A stretch of DNA of 6,027 nucleotides from Chloroflexota bacterium. GTDB taxonomy: Bacteria > Chloroflexota > Limnocylindria > Limnocylindrales > CSP1-4. Position 1 is the first letter of the stretch. Each line of letters starts with the position of its first letter. The stretch spans positions 1-6,027 of the forward strand of contig VGPE01000179.1 of assembly GCA_016875645.1 (NCBI GenBank). Reading direction: 5' to 3'. A program made the translations under genes and the position numbers. The notes below the pieces were generated by a model that was given only the letters and a program-made list of their open reading frames with translations, was not told the origin of the DNA and did no database searches. Positions 1 to 4,417 of this stretch are shown here, piece by piece.

Positions 1-794
1 TAGTAGTCGAGGCCGCGGACCAGGAACGGATCCACCGTGTGGACGACGCCCATCGCGTCCAGGTGCTCGCGCACGGCCGCGAAGTGGGTCGCGCAGGCGT
101 CGCAGAGGTGGTCGGTGATCGTCGGGGCGCCCGCGTTGAGCTCCACCATCGCCGGCTCCTTGGAGTCCAGCAGGCGGAGCGGGTTGCGGTCGAGCCGGGC
201 ACGCTCCAGAGGCGGCAGACGGTCCTCGTAGCCGCGGTAGAACGCCTGCAGGCTGCGCACGTAGGCGGGCCGGCAACCCTCGTCACCGACCGAATTCACG
301 AAGACATCGGGCTGCGCCAGTCCCGCATCGCGATAGAAGCGCGACGCCATTTCGATCAGCTCGGCGTCGACCGCCGGACCCGGATCGCCGATCACCTCGA
401 CGTCGAACTGGCGGAACTCGCGGTAGCGGCCGGCCTGCGGCCGGTCGTAGCGGAACATCGGACCCGTCAGGGTGAGCCGCACCGGCTGGGGCCAGGTGTG
501 GAGCCCATGCTGGACGTAGGCGCGCACGATGCCGGCGGTCGGCTCCGGCCGCAGGGCCCAGGTCTCGGACTCGTCGGTCCGGGACGCCAGCCGGAACAGC
601 TCCTTTTCGACGACGTCGGTCACCTCGCCCACGCCGCGCTCGAACACGGCCGACTGTTCGAACAGCGGCGTCTCGATCGGCCGGAAGCCGTAGCGGCGCG
701 CCAGGTCAGCAGCAATGCGCTCGAGCGCGAGGGTTCGGACGCGGTCGGCGGGCAGGATGTCGCGGGTGCCCCGCGGGGCGCGGAACGAGGGCAT
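1..794 (-). CDS. hisS: Histidyl-tRNA synthetase, N-terminal part (3' end off the window)
   Basis: Class II aminoacyl-tRNA synthetase (cytosolic) that activates histidine with ATP and charges tRNA-His. I translated the minus strand by hand: 264 complete codons run to the window edge without a stop, about 60% of a usual HisRS of roughly 420-430 residues; the anticodon-binding domain is missing only because the window ends. Visible landmarks are APRGTRD (residues 6-12), the motif-1 region GEVTDVVEKELF (56-67), LRPEPTAG (81-88), motif 2 GPMFRYDRPQAGRYREF (111-127), NPLRLLDSK in the middle, and the HisRS signature LVRGLDY at the very end. Arg260 in that signature matches the catalytic Arg259 of E. 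coli HisRS. The ATG at 794 is preferred because it places GTRD at residues 9-12, as in known HisRS. An in-frame ATG at 842 would add 16 Arg/Pro-rich residues with no family counterpart. No Shine-Dalgarno is visible; a -10-like hexamer lies 8 nt upstream. Confidence 0.97.
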   Translation of the reverse strand, partial: MPSFRAPRGTRDILPADRVRTLALERIAADLARRYGFRPIETPLFEQSAVFERGVGEVTDVVEKELFRLASRTDESETWALRPEPTAGIVRAYVQHGLHTWPQPVRLTLTGPMFRYDRPQAGRYREFRQFDVEVIGDPGPAVDAELIEMASRFYRDAGLAQPDVFVNSVGDEGCRPAYVRSLQAFYRGYEDRLPPLERARLDRNPLRLLDSKEPAMVELNAGAPTITDHLCDACATHFAAVREHLDAMGVVHTVDPFLVRGLDY

Positions 795-802
795 GGCACC
801 GG

Positions 803-808
803 AGTCTA
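803..808 (-). promoter_or_regulatory. Candidate -10 element of hisS (TAGACT), leaderless start suspected
   Basis: On the minus strand TAGACT matches the TATAAT consensus at 4 of 6 positions, including the key TA...T. Exactly 8 nt (795-802) separate it from the hisS ATG, so transcription would begin at or 1-2 nt before the A of the ATG. No Shine-Dalgarno sequence lies in those 8 nt (GGTGCC only), and no good -35 hexamer is present at the usual 16-18-nt spacing. A 10-bp GC palindrome (814-823) occupies the spacer region. The hexamer is inferred from sequence and spacing only. Confidence 0.45.
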
Positions 809-1100
809 CCGGCGGCGGCCGCCTGCGCCGCGGTCCAACCATGGCGCCGATGCGACCGGCGGCGCCAGTGCACTCGGCGGGACGCTCCGTGACCGGTCCG
901 GGGGCAGGCCCGACATGCCCCGGTGCCCCCGCGGATCCCGCCCACAGCGCTTCGCCCGGCCGTTCGAGCCACACAAGGGATCGGCCGACGTCCCGGCACC
1001 GCTCGTACGGGCCGGAATCCCGCCCTCAGCGCTAGAATCGACCACATTCCCGGCAGATCACCCGCCCCCTTGGGCCGTGTCCTCCGCGTTGTGCCGCATC

Positions 1101-1167
1101 ACCCGTCGCGCCCACCGCGGCGACCCGTCGCGCCCACCAGCAGCGACCCGGCGCGCCCACCGCGGCG
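1101..1167. repeat. Three tandem copies of a 22-23-bp GC-rich repeat
   Basis: Plus-strand units at 1101-1122, 1123-1145 and 1146-1167. All follow ACCCG-N-CGCGCCCACC and then CGCGGCG (units 1 and 3) or AGCAGCG (unit 2). Units 1 and 3 differ at one base (T versus G at unit position 6). Unit 2 is one base longer, so the array does not keep a reading frame and is unlikely to be coding. It begins 16 nt beyond the rel stop codon in the transcribed direction. It is not a CRISPR array: there are no unique spacers and the units abut directly. Origin by slippage is the simplest reading; any function is unknown. Confidence 0.85.
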
Positions 1168-1183
1168 AGTGCAGGACCGGCCG

Positions 1184-3628
1184 TCAGTGGAGCAGGCCGG
1201 TGTCCCGCTGGACGTTGGTCACGTCCCGGATCTGCTCGACGCGGCCCATGACCCGGACCAGCTGCGCAACCGACGAGACCTGGAGCGTCGCCGTCACGAC
1301 GGCGGTGTGGTCGAGGGGTTTGACTTCCACGCCGGCCGCGATGATGTTGATCTTCTCGCCGGCCACGACCTGCGTGATGTCGCTCAGCAGCCCGGGCCGA
1401 TCGTAGGCATCGACGCGGATTGCGATGGGGTATGTGCGCGTCGCCGAGCCCTCCCACTCCACGTCGATCAGACGCGAGGTCTCGCGCTCGTAGACCACCG
1501 TGGCGCAGGTCTGAATATGGACCGTCACGCCCTTGCCGCGGGTGATGAAGCCCACCACGGGGTCGCCCGGGATGGGATGGCAGCACTTGCCGAAGCGCAC
1601 GAGCAGGTCCCCGACACCCTTCACCCGGATCCCGCCCGTCGGCGAGACGATCGTCGGCGGCGCCTGCGTGGGCAGGACCAGCTCGCTGTCGTCCACGACG
1701 CCGAGGCGCATCACGACCTGCTGGGGACCGATCGCGCCGTATCCGACGGCGGCGTAGAAGTCGTCGATGGTGTCGAAGTTGAAGGACTTGGCGGTGTCGA
1801 GCAGGCGCTCCTGGCCCACGGCGCCAAGGTTCGTCCGAGCGAGGCGTTTGAGCTCGCGCTCCAGCGACTCCCGGCCGTGGGTGATGTTCTCGTCGCGGTC
1901 CTTGCGCTTGAACCACTGGCGGATCTTTTCGCGGGCGTGGCTGGTCTTGACCTTGTCGAGCCAGTCTCGCGACGGTCCGTGCTCGGCGCGCGTCGTCACG
2001 ATCTCGACGATGTCGCCGTTCTTGAGCCGGTAGTCGAGCGGCACCAGGCGGTTGTTGACCTTGGCGCCGATGGTCCGGTGGCCGACATCGGTGTGGATGC
2101 GGTACGCGAAATCGAGCGGGGTCGCGCCGGCGGGCAGGTCCTTCACCTCGCCCTTGGGCGTGAAGACGAAGACCTGGTCCTGGAAGATGTCGAGCTTGAT
2201 GCCCTCGACGAATTCGGTGGCGTCGCTGACATCGCGCTGCCAGTCCATCAGCTGGCGAAGCCAGGCCAGCTTGGCGTCGTAGGCGCGGTCGGACTTCGAG
2301 CCTTCCTTGTACCGCCAGTGGGCCGCGATCCCCACCTCCGACACGCGGTGCATCTCGTGACTCCGGATCTGGATCTCGAGCGGCTTGCCCTCGTGCGCGA
2401 TGACCGCCGTGTGGAGGCTCTGATAGGCGTTGTTCTTGGGAACGGCGATGTAGTCGTCGAACTGATTGGGGATCGGGCGCCAGAGGGAGTGCACCACCCC
2501 GAGCGCCGCATAGCAGTCCTTGACGTCGCTCACGAGGACGCGGATCGCATACACGTCGTAGATCTCGGAGAGCTCGGAGCCCTTGCGCTGCATCTTCTTC
2601 CAGATGCTGAAGATGTGCTTCGGGCGGCCCGAGAGTTCCGCTTCAATGCCGGCCTTGGCGAGCTCGGGGCGCAGGGTGCTGATCGCGCGCTCCACGTACG
2701 ACTCGCGGTGCTTGCGCCGAAGTTCGAGGTTGCGGGCAAGCTCGCGGAACCGGTCTGGCTCGAGGGCCTTGAACGCGAGGTCCTCGAGCTCCCACTTGAT
2801 CTGCCAGATGCCGAGACGTTCCGCGAGCGGGGCGTAGATCTCCATGGTCTGGCGGGCGATCCGCGCCTGCTTATCGACCGGAAGCGCGTCGAGCGTGCGC
2901 ATGTTGTGAAGGCGGTCGGCCAGCTTGATGAGGACAACGCGGACATCCTCGGCCATCGCGAGGAGCATCTTTCGGATGTTCTCGGCCTGCTGTTCCTCGA
3001 TGGAGTGGTGGCCGAACTTGGTGAGCTTGGTGACGCCATCGACGAGGCGGGCGACCTCTCGCCCGAACATCTCCTCGACGTGGTTGAGGTTGTACTGGGT
3101 GTCCTCGGGGACGTCATGGAGCAGCGCCGCCTCGATCGATGCGAGGTCGAGCCCGAGGTCGGCCACGATCTGCGCCGAGGCCATCGGATGGGTGACGTAC
3201 GGCTCGCCCGACGCACGCTTCTGCTGGCCATGAGCCTCGACGGCGAGGTCGAGCGCCTGCTCGACCTTCTCGAGCCTGGCATGCGGATGGTGACGGCGGA
3301 CCGACGCGAGCAACGCCGCACGTTGCTGCGCGATCGAGAGTTGGTCCGAGTTCCGTCGCACCACGACGCGGGCGGGGCGCGGCATGGCGGACTTCGCCGG
3401 GTCGGGCGGCCTGTCGGCGACCGCGTCGTCGGACTGGGGACGGGCGTCACCCGCCATCGTGGACGCCGGGGCCGGCCCGCGCTCGGTGGCGACCGGGGGC
3501 TCGATCGCGCGCGAGCGGCCGCTCCTCGCGCGGCCGTTGCCATGCGAGCGCGACGCCGGAGTGACACTCGCAGGTACTGTCGCGGCGATCTCCGGGTCGG
3601 GGCCTGCAGCGTGTGGTTCGATCGGCAT
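1184..3628 (-). CDS. rel: Long RelA/SpoT homolog, (p)ppGpp synthetase/hydrolase
   Basis: Cytosolic alarmone enzyme: transfers pyrophosphate from ATP to GDP/GTP and, through its HD domain, removes it again. With the ATG at 3628 it is 814 residues. In order: a Pro/Ala/Arg-rich tail (about 1-85); HD hydrolase with THP (His147), HDVPEDT (171-177) and KLADRLHNMRTL (235-246, Asp238), all metal-site positions kept; synthetase with GRPKHIFSIWKKM (about 334-346), YDVYAIRV (Asp358), NQFDDYIAVPK and YQSLHT (388-407), and EIQIR (Glu418); TGS (about 485-545); helical region; Cys-rich domain with FGKCCHPIPGD (Cys682/683), His704 and Cys708; ACT domain (about 737-814). The core from Met82 is 733 residues, like B. 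subtilis Rel. I chose ATG 3628 because codons from 3385 to about 3540 have strongly GC-rich third positions and a -10-like hexamer sits 8 nt before this ATG. ATG 3385 and TTG 3718 are alternatives. The acidic QFDD in place of RXKD is unusual for a bifunctional enzyme. Confidence 0.96.
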   Translation of the reverse strand: MPIEPHAAGPDPEIAATVPASVTPASRSHGNGRARSGRSRAIEPPVATERGPAPASTMAGDARPQSDDAVADRPPDPAKSAMPRPARVVVRRNSDQLSIAQQRAALLASVRRHHPHARLEKVEQALDLAVEAHGQQKRASGEPYVTHPMASAQIVADLGLDLASIEAALLHDVPEDTQYNLNHVEEMFGREVARLVDGVTKLTKFGHHSIEEQQAENIRKMLLAMAEDVRVVLIKLADRLHNMRTLDALPVDKQARIARQTMEIYAPLAERLGIWQIKWELEDLAFKALEPDRFRELARNLELRRKHRESYVERAISTLRPELAKAGIEAELSGRPKHIFSIWKKMQRKGSELSEIYDVYAIRVLVSDVKDCYAALGVVHSLWRPIPNQFDDYIAVPKNNAYQSLHTAVIAHEGKPLEIQIRSHEMHRVSEVGIAAHWRYKEGSKSDRAYDAKLAWLRQLMDWQRDVSDATEFVEGIKLDIFQDQVFVFTPKGEVKDLPAGATPLDFAYRIHTDVGHRTIGAKVNNRLVPLDYRLKNGDIVEIVTTRAEHGPSRDWLDKVKTSHAREKIRQWFKRKDRDENITHGRESLERELKRLARTNLGAVGQERLLDTAKSFNFDTIDDFYAAVGYGAIGPQQVVMRLGVVDDSELVLPTQAPPTIVSPTGGIRVKGVGDLLVRFGKCCHPIPGDPVVGFITRGKGVTVHIQTCATVVYERETSRLIDVEWEGSATRTYPIAIRVDAYDRPGLLSDITQVVAGEKINIIAAGVEVKPLDHTAVVTATLQVSSVAQLVRVMGRVEQIRDVTNVQRDTGLLH

Positions 3629-3636
3629 GCCCCACA

Positions 3637-3642
3637 AGGATA
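3637..3642 (-). promoter_or_regulatory. Candidate -10 element of rel (TATCCT), leaderless start suspected
   Basis: On the minus strand TATCCT matches TATAAT at 4 of 6 positions and lies in the 76-bp gap (3629-3704) between the upstream gene's stop and rel. The 8-nt spacer TGTGGGGC leads straight into the ATG at 3628, the same distance as at hisS. The only purine-rich stretch, GGGG, ends one base before the ATG, too close for a normal ribosome binding site. No clear -35 is seen. If real, it makes rel its own transcription unit, separable from murE, and supports the longer N-terminus. Confidence 0.42.
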
Positions 3643-3704
3643 GCGCGAGCCATCCGGCGGACCGCGCAGGGCGGCCGGCCCCCTTGCGTGGGAGTGGCCG
3701 GACT

Positions 3705-4415
3705 TCAGCGGTCGGCAAGCACGTTGAGCGTGCCGGTCACCTCCAGCGAACCGCCCTCGACCCGCGCCGATCGCAACACCGCGGGATCGGACGCTGTGGA
3801 TCGGAACAGGTCCAGCGTGATCTGGCCGCGATCGTCGGTGAACACGAGGCCACCGCTCCCGTCGACGCGCAGACGTCCTCCGATCGACTCGCCGCCAGTC
3901 CGGAAGGTCAGGCGGTCGGGCGATTGGAGGGTCACGTCGGTCGCTTCGAGCCCGAACGCGCGCGCGACCGTCGAGCGGACGATTGCCGCGACATCGTCCT
4001 CGGACAGGGTCATGCTCATCAGCGCCGCCTCAGGCGGACCCGACACCCGAACCGTCGAGACCCGGATCGTCGGGCCCTGGGTCGGCGTCAGGGTTGCACT
4101 CTCGATCCGACCCTCGATGACCTCGAACGTGCGGTCGCGCAGCGACACCTCGCGCAGCGTCAGATCCACCGATTCGGCCCGGAGCGTCTCGATCTCCACG
4201 CCGGTCGCCCGCACGCGGACGCGGTCCGCGTCGAGGCCGATGAGCCGCAGCGGCGGGTCGGCCGAGACGTCGACGCGGATGTCCTCGGCCCGGAGGCCGG
4301 CGTCGCGGAGCATCCCCACGGCGACGCCGCCGAGGATCGGCGGGAGGGCGAACCAGACGAACAGGAGCGAGAGGGCGACGATCAGGCCGAAGCCGACGAG
4401 GAAGCCGCGCAGCAC
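3705..4415 (-). CDS. Membrane-anchored protein, possibly DUF2993/LmeA-like
   Basis: 236 residues from a GTG start; I cannot name the gene. Residues about 5-31 form one strongly hydrophobic segment (FLVGFGLIVALSLLFVWFAL and on) after a short MLR, consistent with a signal anchor that leaves the rest outside the membrane. The remainder alternates short beta-strand-like stretches with charged turns (for example VEIETLRAESVDLTL and TFEVIEGRIESATL). One clear helix-like element follows, LSEDDVAAIVRSTVARAFG (about residues 136-154), then further strands. This layout resembles DUF2993/LmeA-like lipid-binding proteins, but no diagnostic residues prove it. The GTG lies 2 nt after the murE TAG stop, so the two genes are very likely co-transcribed and perhaps translationally coupled. 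The position beside murE suggests an envelope role, by context only. It ends at TGA (3705-3707), 76 nt before rel. Confidence 0.85.
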   Translation of the reverse strand: MLRGFLVGFGLIVALSLLFVWFALPPILGGVAVGMLRDAGLRAEDIRVDVSADPPLRLIGLDADRVRVRATGVEIETLRAESVDLTLREVSLRDRTFEVIEGRIESATLTPTQGPTIRVSTVRVSGPPEAALMSMTLSEDDVAAIVRSTVARAFGLEATDVTLQSPDRLTFRTGGESIGGRLRVDGSGGLVFTDDRGQITLDLFRSTASDPAVLRSARVEGGSLEVTGTLNVLADR

Positions 4416-4417
4416 CC

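Larger units (their letters stand above)
795..1183. other. 389-bp intergenic region between rel and hisS
   Basis: I find no convincing gene in it: open frames here have no recognisable product and overlap in several registers. From the rel side it holds three tandem 22-23-bp repeats (1101-1167), then unremarkable GC-rich DNA with a plus-strand TAGAAT (1033-1038). Short perfect palindromes follow: GACCGGTC (891-898), AGTGCACT (867-874), two copies of GGCGCC (843-848 and 861-866) and GGCGGCCGCC (814-823). The candidate hisS -10 hexamer is at 803-808. There is no GC hairpin followed by a T-run, so no intrinsic terminator for rel is visible. I saw no T-box-like sequence (the usual conserved GGTGGNACCGCG-type element) and no tRNA T-arm. 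Confidence 0.6.

Noticed and set aside
795..842. Upstream in-frame ATG for hisS at 842
   Set aside because: It would add MVGPRRRRPPPVDSGA, unlike HisRS N-termini, and would move the start away from the candidate promoter hexamer.
1101..1167. CRISPR-like array
   Set aside because: The units abut with no spacers and there are only three copies; it is a plain tandem repeat.
795..1183. tRNA, T-box or intrinsic terminator in the rel-hisS gap
   Set aside because: The GTTCGAGCC at about 962-970 lacks a pairing T-arm and cloverleaf; no T-box core sequence was found; no hairpin is followed by a T-run.
39..1406. 455-codon plus-strand open frame across hisS and the intergenic region
   Set aside because: Antisense shadow of hisS that runs on through repeats and into the rel 3' end; no recognisable protein.
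2530..3567. 345-codon minus-strand open frame inside rel
   Set aside because: Out-of-frame Ser/Arg-rich translation of the rel gene.
923..3643. 906-codon open frame on the plus strand covering all of rel
   Set aside because: It is antisense to an unmistakable Rel protein; its translation is Asp/Val/Arg/Leu-rich with no domain. Long antisense frames are expected where codon third positions are mostly G or C.
3629..3718. TTG start of rel at 3718
   Set aside because: It would overlap the end of the upstream gene and add 30 residues without family support; ATG 3628 has a better upstream context.
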